DNA of 64,000 bases, taken from positions 1-64,000 of the forward strand of contig NZ_SZQA01000011.1 of assembly GCF_005233835.1 (NCBI RefSeq), in the 5' to 3' direction. The position numbers were made by a program, and so were the translations under genes. Positions 33,799-47,255 of the stretch are shown here, in pieces. The DNA comes from Herbidospora galbida. GTDB lineage: Bacteria; Actinomycetota; Actinomycetes; Streptosporangiales; Streptosporangiaceae. Positions within the stretch are counted from its first letter, which is position 1; each line of letters starts with the position of its first letter. A model generated the notes under the pieces. That model was not told the origin of the DNA and ran no database searches. It worked only from the letters and a program-made list of their open reading frames with translations.

Positions 33799-35180
33799 GA
33801 TTTCTCCTCGGCGTTCCACAGATGGAGCGCGGCGTAGGCCCGCCAGGGCCGCCAGCGCTCGGTCTCACTCATGGGGATGGCCAGCGCGGCCATCGTGCGG
33901 CGCAGCCCGAGGTCGTCGTCGGGCCACGCGTCGGGGTCGCGCAGCGCCCGCAGGGCCACGTAACCGGCCGTCCACGGCCCGATCCCGGGCACCTCGACCA
34001 GCGCCGCGACCGTCTCGGCCGGATCGCCGGCCTCCAGGTCGATCTCCCCGGCCGCCACCGCCTCGGCGGCGGCCCGCAGCGTGGCCACCCGGCGCGTCGT
34101 CATGCCCAGCCCGTCGAGGTCGAGGCCGACCATCTCCTCGGCCGACGGGAAGATCTCTTCCGACCGGGCGGCGATGCGCCCCAGGATCGTGCGGGCCCCG
34201 GCGACGGAGATCTGCTGACCGACGACGGCCCGTACGAGCAGCTCGAAGGAGTCCCACGCGCCCGGCACCCGCAGCCCCGGCCGGGCCGCGACGAGCGGCC
34301 CGAGCGTGGTCGGTTCGAGGGCGGCGGCGATCGCGTGGGGGTCGGCGTCGAGGTCGAGCAGCCGGCGGCACCGGGCCACGATCCGGGCGAGATGGCGGGT
34401 GTCCCCGCCGGTCACGGTCAGCCGGACGTGGTCGGTGACCGGGGTCAGCGTGACCTCGCCGCCGGGGATCCGCCGCTTGTAGACGGCGTTGTCGACGACC
34501 TCCTCCACGCCCGGCACGGCCCGCGCGGCGAGGAAGCCCAGCAGCGCCCGCGCCTCGAACGGCTGACGCACGCCCAGCCGCAGGGTCAGCCCCCCGGTCG
34601 CCATCGGCCCGTCGGACCTGCGCAGGTCGCTGGGCGCGAACCGGTAGGACTCCTTCATGGCGGCGTTGAACTGGCGTACCGACCCGAAGCCCGCCGCGAA
34701 GGCCACGTCGGCCATCGGCAGCGACGTCTCGGTCAGCAGCTGCTTGGCCAGCAGCAGCCGCCGGGTCCGCGCCACCGCGAGCGGCCCGGTGCCGAGCTCG
34801 GCCGCGAACAGCCGGTGCAGGTGGCGCTCGCTGACGTGCAGGCGGCGGGCCAGCTCGGCCACCCCGCCGTCGTCGGCGACCCCGTCGTCGATCAGCCGCA
34901 GGGCGCGTCCGACCAGGTCGGCCCGGACGTCCCACCCGGGCGCCCCCGGCGACAGCTCGGGCCGGCACCGCCGGCAGGGCCGGAACCCGGCCGCCTCGGC
35001 GGAGGCGGCATGGTCGTAGAACCGCACGTTCTTGCGGGCGGGGGTCCGCGCCGGGCAGATCGGCCGGCAGTAGATGCCGGTCGAGGTCACCGCCGTGTAG
35101 AACCGCCCGTCGAACCTGCGGTCCCTGGCCGAGATCACCAGGTAGCGCTCTTCGAAGTCGAGTGTGTTCACGTCGAACAC
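33795..35180 (-). CDS. alkA: AdaA-AlkA fusion: methylphosphotriester transferase, AraC HTH and 3-methyladenine glycosylase
   Basis: A 461-aa protein. Residues 1-85 are the Ada N-terminal zinc domain, with four Cys in CRPIC and CRRC, including the methyl acceptor. Residues 90-190 are an AraC-type HTH pair (VAELARRLHVSERHLHRLF; VAFAAGFGSVRQFN). Residues 200-461 are AlkA, with a helix-hairpin-helix (VPGIGPWTAGYVALRAL) and the catalytic Asp in AWPDDDLGLRR. It should be a methyl-activated regulator and a glycosylase in one chain, an architecture common in actinomycetes. GTG at 35171 is an alternative start to 35180. Ogt is coupled downstream. Confidence 0.92.
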   Translation of the reverse strand: MFDVNTLDFEERYLVISARDRRFDGRFYTAVTSTGIYCRPICPARTPARKNVRFYDHAASAEAAGFRPCRRCRPELSPGAPGWDVRADLVGRALRLIDDGVADDGGVAELARRLHVSERHLHRLFAAELGTGPLAVARTRRLLLAKQLLTETSLPMADVAFAAGFGSVRQFNAAMKESYRFAPSDLRRSDGPMATGGLTLRLGVRQPFEARALLGFLAARAVPGVEEVVDNAVYKRRIPGGEVTLTPVTDHVRLTVTGGDTRHLARIVARCRRLLDLDADPHAIAAALEPTTLGPLVAARPGLRVPGAWDSFELLVRAVVGQQISVAGARTILGRIAARSEEIFPSAEEMVGLDLDGLGMTTRRVATLRAAAEAVAAGEIDLEAGDPAETVAALVEVPGIGPWTAGYVALRALRDPDAWPDDDLGLRRTMAALAIPMSETERWRPWRAYAALHLWNAEEKS

Positions 35181-35371
35181 GCTACGCCCAGCTCAACAGC
35201 CCAGGCTGGCGGATTTCGGACCCCAGCGTGGCCACCCCTCTGACCAGCCGGAACGTCACGAAGCCCCGGCCTCCGCGCCCGGTGGCGCGGGTTACGGTGG
35301 AGCCGGAGACCGGCGGCGGGGCCGGCCGGGCGGAGCCGTGACGGAAAGCCCTTGCACGGCGCGGAAGCTGA

Positions 35372-35412
35372 TTCGGGCGGCTTGCGCCGCCCGAAATTTC
35401 GGCATATCGACC
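35372..35412 (+). repeat. dispersed hairpin repeat, copy B
   Basis: A 10-base perfect stem (35372-35381 with 35386-35395, loop TTGC) is followed by TCGGCATATCG (35399-35409). It lies in the gap between ada-alkA and the NYN gene; the rest of that gap (35181-35371) shows no gene. Confidence 0.6.
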
Positions 35413-35433
35413 TGCCCGTGACCGCCGGAGGCG

Positions 35434-36372
35434 CTACTTCGACGAAATGCCCACGCCGAGGTCGAACTCCCGATAGACCCGTGCCCAGAAGCCGTCGCGC
35501 AACCAGACGCGGGCCTCCGGGTAGGGACGCAGGGAGTGCCCGAGCTCCTTCTCGGCCTCGATGAGCAACTCGGTGTCGATGACCGTCGGCAGGAGCGGTC
35601 CGGGCAGGAGGTCGCGGATGTTGTCGCGGCCCCGCGTCAGGATCCACTTCTGCGCGACGTGCTCGCCGACCTCCTCCACGCGGGGACGGCTGGGCCCGAG
35701 CTTGGGCTGGCCGGCCTGCTTCTGCGGCGGGGCGGCCGGTTTCGCGGTGCGGCCCGCGAAGACCTGGGCCGGTGAGGGCGGCGGGGTCACCGCCACCGGG
35801 ATCGGCGCACGCGTGAAAAAGGCCCTCAGGAAATCAGCGGTGATGATCTCAACGGTGTCGGACTCCCAGACCAGCCGTTCGGCCTGGTTCGTGCCAAAGG
35901 GAGGCTCGACCCCCCACAGGTGCACCCGGACTCCGTAGGCCTGGGCGGCCTCCACCGCCGGGACCATGTCCTCGTCACCGGCGATCAAGACGGTGTCACT
36001 GACGGCGTGGTGCCGGGCCAGCGCCTCCAGGTCGCTCCGTATCTGGGCGTCGACGCCCTTCTGCTGGCCACGCGCGTTGAGGTTGCCAAGCCGCACCTTC
36101 ACCCAGGGGAGCTGGGCGATCACCCGCTGGTCGACCGTGGGGACACGGTCGCGGGCGGCGTCGTACCAATAGACACGCAGGAGTTCGCCGGGGAGGCGCT
36201 CCATGGCATGCTTCTGCAGGGATTGGATCAGTTCGTCGGCCGCGACGCGATATTCCTTGCGTTCCTTCGCGCCCAGCAGAACCTCGCCGGCGGCGGCGTA
36301 GAGATAACCGACATCGACGAGAACCGCGTATTTCGCTGCCATGCTGTGCACTGCGAGGTCCGGGATGGCCAT
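35434..36372 (-). CDS. NYN domain protein (PIN-like nuclease family)
   Basis: A 312-aa protein. The N-terminal NYN domain (about 12-180) has the acidic residues of this PIN-like nuclease fold: YAVLVDVGYLYAAAG, KGVDAQIRSDLEALAR and DTVLIAGDEDMVPAVE, all consistent with metal-dependent RNA cleavage. A Pro/Ala linker leads to a C-terminal winged or OST-HTH-like region (LLIEAEKELGHSLRPYPEARVWLRDGFWARV). The ATG at 36372 has GGAGG five bases upstream. Its RNA target is unknown. It is a single-gene unit, with the carboxylase operon about 115 bases upstream on the same strand. Confidence 0.85.
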   Translation of the reverse strand: MAIPDLAVHSMAAKYAVLVDVGYLYAAAGEVLLGAKERKEYRVAADELIQSLQKHAMERLPGELLRVYWYDAARDRVPTVDQRVIAQLPWVKVRLGNLNARGQQKGVDAQIRSDLEALARHHAVSDTVLIAGDEDMVPAVEAAQAYGVRVHLWGVEPPFGTNQAERLVWESDTVEIITADFLRAFFTRAPIPVAVTPPPSPAQVFAGRTAKPAAPPQKQAGQPKLGPSRPRVEEVGEHVAQKWILTRGRDNIRDLLPGPLLPTVIDTELLIEAEKELGHSLRPYPEARVWLRDGFWARVYREFDLGVGISSK

Positions 36373-36486
36373 CGCGTCCTCCAGGCCTCGTCTCCGTGTG
36401 TTGTTGGTCTAGCTGGTATTGCCCTTTTGGAGATACTCCCAACTCTTGGGCCACTTGACACCCGGTTCGGCCGATCTAATCCCTGT

Positions 36487-36686
36487 CTATTCGGGTAGTC
36501 CGCTGGCCCTCCAGGTTCCCTTACCGGGCCTTGGGGGGACGTTTCCCCGCATCCTTCGCGAAGGGGCCCGCCACCTGGGCGGACTCGGCTCACTTTTCTG
36601 CTCCGTCAGTGAAATATCACGTAGCGCTACGACGAGCGCGGCCACCTCTTCGGGCGTCGCGTCGCCGCGCACGATCCTCAGGTGGG

Positions 36687-36690
<4 letters not shown>
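36487..36690 (-). CDS. acyl-CoA carboxylase epsilon subunit
   Basis: A 67-aa protein. The start [23 protein letters not shown] and the end WRASGLPE are characteristic of the small epsilon subunits (PccE/AccE) that hold alpha and beta subunits together in actinobacterial carboxylases. The ATG at 36690 overlaps the stop of the beta subunit (ATGA), which supports the call. The middle is Arg/Pro-rich, as usual. It ends about 115 bases before the NYN gene start. Confidence 0.85.
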
Positions 36691-38276
<1,586 letters not shown>

Positions 38277-38360
38277 GGCGCAAGGGTAATCCGGCCGTCC
38301 CCAGCGAATTCCCAGGGGGTCGGCACGCGTGGGCCGCGTGACGCAGGGTAGTCGCGTGCC

Positions 38361-39674
38361 ATGACTACGCAGGCCCCGAGTCTGAAGCGCGTCATCGGAC
38401 GCCGCATGCTGCTGCTGTTCGTCGTCGGCGACATCCTGGGCGCCGGCATCTACGCTCTGGCCGGCAAGGTGGCCGGCGAGGTCGGCGGCGCTCTGTGGGT
38501 GCCGTTCCTGGTCGCGTTCGTCCTGGCGGCCCTGACCGCGACGGCGTACGCGGAACTGGTCGGCAAGTACCCGCAGGCGGCCGGCGCGGCCCTCTACACC
38601 AACCGCGCCTTCGGCATCCCGTTCCTGACCTTCATCGTGGCCTTCGCGGTCCTGATGAGCGGGGTGACCTCGGCCGGCGCGGCGGCCAGGGCCTTCGGCG
38701 GCACCTACCTCGCCGAGTTCGTCACCCTCCCCACGGTGGTGGGCGCCCTGATCTTCCTGGCGATCGTGACCCTGGTGAACTTCGCCGGGATCTCCGAATC
38801 GGTCAAGGTCAACGTGGTCCTCACCCTGATCGAGGCGTTCGGCCTGCTGGTCATCATCGCGATCGGCGTGTACGCCCTCCTCACCGGCGACGGCGACCCC
38901 TCGCGCGCCCTGGAGTTCCACCCCGAGAACGGCGCCTTCCTCGGCATCCTCGGCGGCACCGCCCTGGCCTTCTACGCCCTCCTCGGCTTCGAGGACTCGG
39001 TCAACCTGGCCGAAGAGGCCCAGGACCCGCAGCGCTCCTTCCCCCGGGCCCTGTTCGGCGGCCTGGCCATCGCCGGCGTCATCTACCTGGCGGTCGCGTT
39101 CACCGCGACGATGCTCGTCGACACCGAGACCCTGAAGAACTCCAGCGGCCCTCTCCTCGAAGTGGTCAAGGTCGCCGGCCTGGAGTTCCCCCCGAAGCTC
39201 TTCGCCCTCATCGCCCTGCTCGCGGTCGGCAACACCGCCCTGATCAACATGCTGATGGCCTCCCGCCTGGTCTACGGCATGGCCCGCGAGGGCATCGTCC
39301 CGAAGGTCTTCGGCGTGGTCCACCCGAGCCGCGCCACCCCGTGGGTCGCCATCGTCTTCACCGTCGCCATCGCCGTGGTCCTGGTCTGCACCGGCGACGT
39401 CGGCGGCCTGGCCGACACGACGGTCCTGCTGCTCCTGTGCGTCTTCACGATCGTCAACATCTCGGTCCTGGTCCTGCGCAGGGAGCCCGTCGACCACGAC
39501 CACTTCCACGCCCCGGTCTGGGCCCCGGTCCTGGGTGCGGTCGCCTGCGTGATCCTGATCCTCCCGATCACGGGCCGCGAGGGCTCGGTCTACCTGCGCG
39601 CGCTCATCCTCCTGGCCATCGGCGTGCTGCTGTGGGCGGTGAACCACGTGGCGAGCCGGCGGTCGAAATCGTGA
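38361..39674 (+). CDS. APC-superfamily amino-acid permease
   Basis: A 437-aa membrane transporter with about 12 hydrophobic segments. The first carries [24 protein letters not shown], where GAGIY is the APC substrate-binding loop of TM1, and TM6 has the broken-helix segment [20 protein letters not shown]. It is a LeuT-fold importer or exchanger, but its substrate cannot be judged. It stands alone, divergent from pccB, with 58 bases before the ABC transporter pair. Confidence 0.88.
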   Translation: MTTQAPSLKRVIGRRMLLLFVVGDILGAGIYALAGKVAGEVGGALWVPFLVAFVLAALTATAYAELVGKYPQAAGAALYTNRAFGIPFLTFIVAFAVLMSGVTSAGAAARAFGGTYLAEFVTLPTVVGALIFLAIVTLVNFAGISESVKVNVVLTLIEAFGLLVIIAIGVYALLTGDGDPSRALEFHPENGAFLGILGGTALAFYALLGFEDSVNLAEEAQDPQRSFPRALFGGLAIAGVIYLAVAFTATMLVDTETLKNSSGPLLEVVKVAGLEFPPKLFALIALLAVGNTALINMLMASRLVYGMAREGIVPKVFGVVHPSRATPWVAIVFTVAIAVVLVCTGDVGGLADTTVLLLLCVFTIVNISVLVLRREPVDHDHFHAPVWAPVLGAVACVILILPITGREGSVYLRALILLAIGVLLWAVNHVASRRSKS

Positions 39675-39732
39675 CCTCTCTGGCAGAGATCGGCAGAGCC
39701 GGATCCGCTCGAGCCGGGGCAGAGTGGAGGGC

Positions 39733-40497
39733 ATGACAGAGGCGGTTCGGACGCGGGGCCTGGTGAAGGCCTTCGGGCAGCAGGTCGCGGTTGCCGGGGT
39801 GGATCTGGTCGTACCGGCCGGGAGTTTCGCGGGGCTCGTGGGGCCCAACGGCGCGGGGAAGACGACCACCCTGAGCATGATCACTGGGCTGCTCAGGCCC
39901 GACGGCGGGCTGGTGGAGATCCACGGCGCCGACGCCTGGGCCGAGCCCGTGAAGGTCAAGAGCTCCATCGGAGTGCTGCCCGAAGGGCTGCGGCTCTTCG
40001 AGCGGCTCAGCGGGCGGGAGCTGCTGCTCTACAACGCCGAGCTGCGCGGCATCTCCCGGGAGGAGGGTGCGAAGCGGGCCGCCGAGCTGCTGAAGGTCAT
40101 GGACCTCGTCGAGTCGCAGGACAAGCTCGTCGTCGACTACTCGACCGGCATGCGGAAGAAGATCGGCCTGGCCGCCGCGCTGCTGCACAACCCGGCCGTG
40201 CTGTTCCTCGACGAGCCGTTCGAGGGCGTCGACCCGGTCAGCGCCAACACCCTCACCGAGGTGCTGCGCCGCTACACCGCCTCCGGGTCGACCGTCATCT
40301 TCTCCAGCCACGTCATGGACCTCGTCGAGCGGCTGTGCGACTGGGTCTCGGTCATGTCGCGTGGCCAGATCGTCGCGCAGGGGCCGACCGACGAGGTGCG
40401 GCGCGGGCGTTCGCTCAACGAGGCGTTCCTCGACCTCGTCGGGGCCGGCGGGTCCGGAGAGGAGGGCCTGTCGTGGTTGGGCTCTTCGTCCGGCTGA
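39733..40497 (+). CDS. ABC transporter ATP-binding protein
   Basis: A 254-aa ATPase. Walker [10 protein letters not shown], signature YSTGMRKK, Walker [15 protein letters not shown] and the switch His in SSHVMD are all intact. It belongs to the CcmA/DrrA-like exporter group. The start is ATG at 39733, but a GTG at 39724 in frame is possible. It overlaps the permease gene by 25 bases, so the two form one transporter. Cargo unknown. Confidence 0.9.
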   Translation: MTEAVRTRGLVKAFGQQVAVAGVDLVVPAGSFAGLVGPNGAGKTTTLSMITGLLRPDGGLVEIHGADAWAEPVKVKSSIGVLPEGLRLFERLSGRELLLYNAELRGISREEGAKRAAELLKVMDLVESQDKLVVDYSTGMRKKIGLAAALLHNPAVLFLDEPFEGVDPVSANTLTEVLRRYTASGSTVIFSSHVMDLVERLCDWVSVMSRGQIVAQGPTDEVRRGRSLNEAFLDLVGAGGSGEEGLSWLGSSSG

Positions 40498-42026
40498 AGC
40501 TCCGGCTCATCGCCGGGAGCCTCAAGGGCACCGCGCAGCAGCGGGCCGGGTTCATCTTCTCGCTGATCGCCGGGCTGGTGGTCGCCCTCGTCGGGTTCTA
40601 CCTGATGGCGGGGCTGCGGGCGCTCGATCCCGGCATGGCCGCCGACGTCGGGGTGGTCTTCTTCACGTCCATCCTGATCATGTGGATCGTCGGGCCGCTG
40701 CTGATGTTCGGGCTCGACGACACCCTCGACCCCGCCCGGCTCGCATTGTTCCCGCTGACGACCGGGCAGCTCACGCGTGGGCTGCTGGCCTCCTCCGCCG
40801 TCGGCATCTGGCCGATCGCGTCGCTGTTCGCGATGACGGGCGTGATCTTCGGGCTGGCCCGCTCGGTCACCGGAGCGGTCATCGGGATCGTCGCGGTGCC
40901 CGTCGCGTTCGCCTGCTGCCTGGTGGTGTCGCGGCTGGTCACCACCGCGCTGTCCGGCGCGCTCCGGACCCGGCGCGGGCGCGACCTGATGGCGGTCGCC
41001 GTCATCCTCCTCGTCGTGGGGTCGCAGCTGCCGGGCATGCTGCTCAACCAGGGGCTCGGCACCGGCCTGGAGATCATCACCCGGACCGCCGGGGTGCTGC
41101 GCTGGTCGCCCACCGGACTGGCCGCCCACGCCATCGCCGACGGCGGGCTCGTGGGGGTCGCCGAGGTCGTGGCGGTGGCGCTGTTCACCGCCGGCTGCGC
41201 GTGGCTGTGGATCGTCGCGCTCAAGGCCGCCCTCGTCAGGGCCGACTCGTCGAGCCAGGGCGGCGGGAGCGTCCGGCGGTCGCGGTTCGGCGGGCTGCTG
41301 CCCGAGGGCGTGCTCGGGGCGGTCGTCGCCAAGGAGCTCAAGTACGCCCGCCGCGACCCCCGGGGCCGCGTCACCTGGGTCAGCGCCCTGGCCGTCATCA
41401 TCATCATGATCTTCTCGACCCGGAACAACACCGGCGGCGAGCCGACCGTCTGGATGGGCGTCTTCCCCGTCTGGCTGGGCGGCCTGGTGGTGTCGCTGCA
41501 GGCGACCAACTCCTTCGGCATCGACGGCCGGGCCCTGTGGATCAACGCCGTCGTGTACGCCAAACCCGAGGCCCTCCGCGCCGACCTGGCCGGACGCCAG
41601 CTCGCCATCACCTTCCTCGGCGTTCCGCTGATCGGCCTGACGGCCGTGGTCACCGGCCTGCTGACCAAGCCCGAGTGGATCCTCCCCGCGGCCCTGACCG
41701 GCTGGGGCGTGATGGGGCTGGTCTTCACGGTCGGGGCGTTCACCAGCGTCTACATCGCCTACACGCAGCCCGAGCGCATCAACGCCTTCACCGGCGCCGC
41801 CCCCGGGCAGGGCGGGCAGGCGTTCGTGTCGTCGATCGGGTCGCTGGTCGGCGGCGCGGTGCTGTCGCTGCCGGTGCTCATCCCGGTCATGGCGGGCTAC
41901 GTCTGGGTGTCGGTGCTGATGCCGGTCTACGGCTTCGGGCTCGCCTGGCTGGCCCGGAGGAAGGCGTCGGTGATCGGCTTCCGGCGGATGCCGGAGCTGA
42001 TGGCGGATGTGTCGCGGCCGACCTAG
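40473..42026 (+). CDS. ABC transporter permease
   Basis: A 517-aa membrane protein with 10 to 12 hydrophobic segments (FIFSLIAGLVVALVGFYLMAG, SILIMWIVGPLLMFGL and others). It fits the large ABC-2-like exporter permeases paired with a single ATPase. A cytoplasmic stretch (VVAKELKYARRDPRGRVTW) is the typical coupling region. The start is GTG at 40473 with GAGG eight bases upstream, inside the end of the ATPase gene. Transport substrate unknown. Confidence 0.85.
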   Translation: MVGLFVRLKLRLIAGSLKGTAQQRAGFIFSLIAGLVVALVGFYLMAGLRALDPGMAADVGVVFFTSILIMWIVGPLLMFGLDDTLDPARLALFPLTTGQLTRGLLASSAVGIWPIASLFAMTGVIFGLARSVTGAVIGIVAVPVAFACCLVVSRLVTTALSGALRTRRGRDLMAVAVILLVVGSQLPGMLLNQGLGTGLEIITRTAGVLRWSPTGLAAHAIADGGLVGVAEVVAVALFTAGCAWLWIVALKAALVRADSSSQGGGSVRRSRFGGLLPEGVLGAVVAKELKYARRDPRGRVTWVSALAVIIIMIFSTRNNTGGEPTVWMGVFPVWLGGLVVSLQATNSFGIDGRALWINAVVYAKPEALRADLAGRQLAITFLGVPLIGLTAVVTGLLTKPEWILPAALTGWGVMGLVFTVGAFTSVYIAYTQPERINAFTGAAPGQGGQAFVSSIGSLVGGAVLSLPVLIPVMAGYVWVSVLMPVYGFGLAWLARRKASVIGFRRMPELMADVSRPT

Positions 42027-42106
42027 GCAGTGGCCTGGTCAGTGGTCTAGTCCAATGGGTGAGACCGGTCTGAGGCTGTTCGTGACCACTCGCTAGTCTT
42101 CCAACC

Positions 42107-44755
<2,649 letters not shown>

Positions 44756-44764
44756 CCGAATCGG

Positions 44765-44786
44765 GGCCCGCCCCGCGGGGCGGGCC
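44765..44786 (+). terminator. GC hairpin after ppc
   Basis: A near-perfect palindrome of nine stem pairs (44765-44773 with 44778-44786, effective four-base loop) begins ten bases after the ppc stop. A T-rich run follows only loosely. Confidence 0.6.
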
Positions 44787-44909
44787 TGCCATTCCCCTCA
44801 TAACGGTCAACCGTGACCCTCACGGGTAGCCGCGACTACATGGGGTAGTAATCCCAGGTCATCGACTGTTCGTCGAACGGAACGGTGTTCGGAAGGGAGA
44901 ATGGCAGTC

Positions 44910-45725
44910 ATGCCCGAACCTTCGTATCCCGATCTCGACCGGCCCCAGTTGTCCCAGGCCGCCCTCAGGGCCGAGCTGGTCCGGCCCGGATCGTTGTGGT
45001 CGTCCCTCACCGTGGTCGAGCGCACCGGCTCCACCAACGCGGACCTCGGGCAGGCCGTCCGCGACGGCGTCCGCGAGGGCGCGGTCCTGGCGGCCGAGTC
45101 CCAGTACGCCGGGCGGGGCCGCCTCGGCCGCGTCTGGATCGCCCCGCCGCGTTCCGGGCTCACCTTCTCGGTCCTGCTCCGGCCCGACGTCAAGGTCGCG
45201 CTGCAGGGCTGGCTGCCGCTGCTGTTCGGGCTGGCCGCCGCCACCGCGATCCGGCAGGTCGCCGAGGTCGACGTACGGCTGAAATGGCCCAACGACCTGC
45301 TCCACGACGAGCGCAAGCTGGCTGGCATCCTGGCCGAGCGCATCGATTCGGCCGTCGTCATCGGCATGGGCCTCAACGTCAGCCTCCGCGAGTCCGAGCT
45401 CCCCGTCGGCCACGCCACCTCCCTCGCACTGGCCGGAGCGGCCTGCCTCGACCGCGACCGGCTGCTGGCCGGGGTGCTGCGGGAGCTCGAACGGCTCTAC
45501 CGCGACTGGTGTCTGGCCGGCGGCGACGCCGACGCGTCGGGGCTGCGGGCCGCCTACCTGGCGGCGAGCGCGACGGTCGGGCAGGAGGTCCGGGTCGAAC
45601 TGCCCGGCGAACGGCTGCTCGCGGGCCGGGCGACCGGCATCAGCGAGTCGGGTCAGCTCATCGTCAGGAGCGGGGGCGTCGACCACCCGCTGAGCGCGGG
45701 CGACGTCGTCCACGCGCGCCTGTAG
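44910..45725 (+). CDS. birA: biotin--[acetyl-CoA-carboxylase] ligase
   Basis: A 271-aa enzyme that makes biotinyl-AMP and attaches biotin to the BCCP lysine. Motifs: TGSTNADLGQAV, the biotinyl-AMP loop GRGRLGRVW, KWPNDLL and VVIGMGLNVS. A C-terminal SH3-like domain follows. There is no N-terminal HTH, so unlike E. coli BirA it is not a repressor. The start is ATG at 44910 with GGGAG about ten bases upstream; ATG at 44901 is an alternative. It serves the carboxylase genes elsewhere in the window. Confidence 0.94.
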   Translation: MPEPSYPDLDRPQLSQAALRAELVRPGSLWSSLTVVERTGSTNADLGQAVRDGVREGAVLAAESQYAGRGRLGRVWIAPPRSGLTFSVLLRPDVKVALQGWLPLLFGLAAATAIRQVAEVDVRLKWPNDLLHDERKLAGILAERIDSAVVIGMGLNVSLRESELPVGHATSLALAGAACLDRDRLLAGVLRELERLYRDWCLAGGDADASGLRAAYLAASATVGQEVRVELPGERLLAGRATGISESGQLIVRSGGVDHPLSAGDVVHARL

Positions 45726-45778
45726 CGCTTCGCGTCAACCCTGCCCGGGACGGACCGGTACGTGCCACGATGTGGCCC

Positions 45779-46291
45779 ATGGGTCTCCCTGATCACTACC
45801 TGACCGACGGAGAGCGAGTCGTCCACTCGTTCCACCCTCACTGGAAGCGGCTCGTCGGTCCGTTCCTCGCGCTGGTCCTCGTCGTGGCCGCCTCGTCGGC
45901 CGCGATCTACTTCATACCGAACGACTACGAATACTCCGGCATCGCCCGCATCGCGGTCGCGGTGGTCTCGGTCGTCGCGCTCGTCCTGCTCACCTTCGTG
46001 CCCTATCTGCGGTGGAAGACGACCGGCTACACGCTGACCACCCACCGGTTCACGATCAGCACCGGCGTCCTCAGCAAGTCCCAGGACGACATCCCGCTCG
46101 CCAAGGTCAACTCGGTCAGCTCCGACCAGACCCTGATGGAGCGCGTCCTGGGCAGCGGGACCCTGAAGGTAGAGTCGGCGTCCGAACGCGGGGTCATCGA
46201 CTACCGCGACATTCCCAAGATCCAGACCATCCGCGCCGATCTGTTCCGGCTGGTGGAGGACGCGTCCGACGGGGTCGTCGACGGTCACTGA
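45779..46291 (+). CDS. PH-domain membrane protein (bPH2/YdbS-like)
   Basis: A 170-aa protein. Two membrane segments (LVGPFLALVLVVAASSAAIYFI and IARIAVAVVSVVALVLLTFVPYL) precede the bacterial PH2 domain (TTGYTLTTHRFTISTGVLSKSQDDIPLAKVNSV, about 80-112). Such proteins are common next to birA and accessory carboxylase genes in actinomycetes. ATG at 45770 is also possible. It ends 18 bases before two iron boxes. Confidence 0.82.
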   Translation: MGLPDHYLTDGERVVHSFHPHWKRLVGPFLALVLVVAASSAAIYFIPNDYEYSGIARIAVAVVSVVALVLLTFVPYLRWKTTGYTLTTHRFTISTGVLSKSQDDIPLAKVNSVSSDQTLMERVLGSGTLKVESASERGVIDYRDIPKIQTIRADLFRLVEDASDGVVDGH

Positions 46292-46308
46292 TCTGTGGCG
46301 GTCCTCAC

Positions 46309-46356
46309 ATAGGCAAGCCTAACCAAAGTCGGCTACCTTAGGAGAGCCTTACCTAT
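46309..46356 (+). promoter_or_regulatory. tandem IdeR/DtxR-type iron boxes
   Basis: Two 19-base sites match the mycobacterial iron-box consensus TTAGGTTAGSCTAACCTAA at 15 of 19 positions each: 46309-46327 and 46338-46356. Starts are 29 bases apart, and both lie just upstream of bfd. This predicts iron-dependent control of bfd-bfr by a DtxR-family protein, which in mycobacteria activates ferritin genes when iron is plentiful. Confidence 0.75.
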
Positions 46357-46377
46357 GCTTCTCCGAAGGGTCCCTGG

Positions 46378-46557
46378 ATGTACGCCTGTGTGTGCCGCGC
46401 CGTCACCGAGAACGAGGTGCACGACTGCATCGCCAACGGCGCCCGGACCGTCCGGCAGATCCGCGACACCACGGGCGCCGGGGGCGACTGCGCCTCTTGT
46501 GTCAGGAAGATCTGTGCCATTCTGAAGCGGTCAGAGAGTTTGATCACGACCGCTTAG
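46378..46557 (+). CDS. bfd: bacterioferritin-associated ferredoxin
   Basis: A 59-aa [2Fe-2S] protein. The four Cys appear as CVC near residue 4-6, then CASCVRKIC, the Bfd pattern that delivers electrons to bacterioferritin to release stored iron. The ATG at 46378 follows AAGGG. The bacterioferritin gene starts 15 bases after its stop, so they form a small operon behind the iron boxes. The gene is short and easy to miss. Confidence 0.9.
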   Translation: MYACVCRAVTENEVHDCIANGARTVRQIRDTTGAGGDCASCVRKICAILKRSESLITTA

Positions 46558-46572
46558 GCAAGGGGCCCCGGC

Positions 46573-47055
46573 ATGCAGGGCGACAAGGACATCATTGCGC
46601 TGCTCAACGAGCAGCTTACGTCTGAGCTGACGGCCATCAATCAGTACTTCCTCCACGCCAAGATGCAGGAGAACTGGGGCTTCACCAAGCTCGCCAGCTT
46701 CACCCGCGCCGAGTCGATCGACGAGATGCGCCACGCCGAGGCGCTGACCGACCGCATCCTCTTCCTCGACGGCCTGCCCAACTACCAGAAGCTCTTCACC
46801 CTCCACGTCGGCCAGACCGTCAAGGAGCAGATCCAGAGCGACCTGGAGCTCGAGCTCGGCGTGGTCAAGCGCCTGAAGCCGGGCATCGCCCTGATGCGTG
46901 AGCGCGGCGACATCGTCTCGGCGCTGCTCTTCGAGGAGATCCTCAAGGACGAGGAACACCACATCGACTACCTGGAGACCGAGTTGTCCCTCATGGAGAC
47001 GCTTGGTGACGCTCTGTACCTCCAGCGGTACGCCGAGCCGCCGTCCGCGTCCTGA
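46573..47055 (+). CDS. bfr: bacterioferritin
   Basis: A 160-aa iron-storage protein that forms a 24-mer with haem and a ferroxidase centre. Ligands are visible: Glu in LTSELTAINQYFLHAKM (near 18), EMRHAE (His/Glu near 51-56), and EEILKDEEHHIDYLE with the haem Met53-type region. The start is ATG at 46573 with AAGGGG upstream. It is coupled with bfd. Confidence 0.95.
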   Translation: MQGDKDIIALLNEQLTSELTAINQYFLHAKMQENWGFTKLASFTRAESIDEMRHAEALTDRILFLDGLPNYQKLFTLHVGQTVKEQIQSDLELELGVVKRLKPGIALMRERGDIVSALLFEEILKDEEHHIDYLETELSLMETLGDALYLQRYAEPPSAS

Positions 47056-47081
47056 CGCAGTCGAGACGCAGGGCCGCGAGA

Positions 47082-47120
47082 AACGCCCGCCGGGCCCCCG
47101 GCGGGCGTTCGCTTTTCTCC
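47082..47120 (+). terminator. rho-independent terminator after bfr
   Basis: A 12-base stem (47082-47093 with 47098-47109, loop GCCC) is followed by CGCTTTTC. It lies 27 bases after the bfr stop. Confidence 0.85.
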
Positions 47121-47255
47121 GCTCCAGGCCGCCCGGACATGCCGCCGCAAAAACGCCTTTGTCCATGTTTGCCCAGGTCAATTGATGGGTCAACGTGGAG
47201 TCAAACCGCGCGCTGTGCCCGGGAAACGATCGCCTAAGGTCCTACGATCGCTTCC

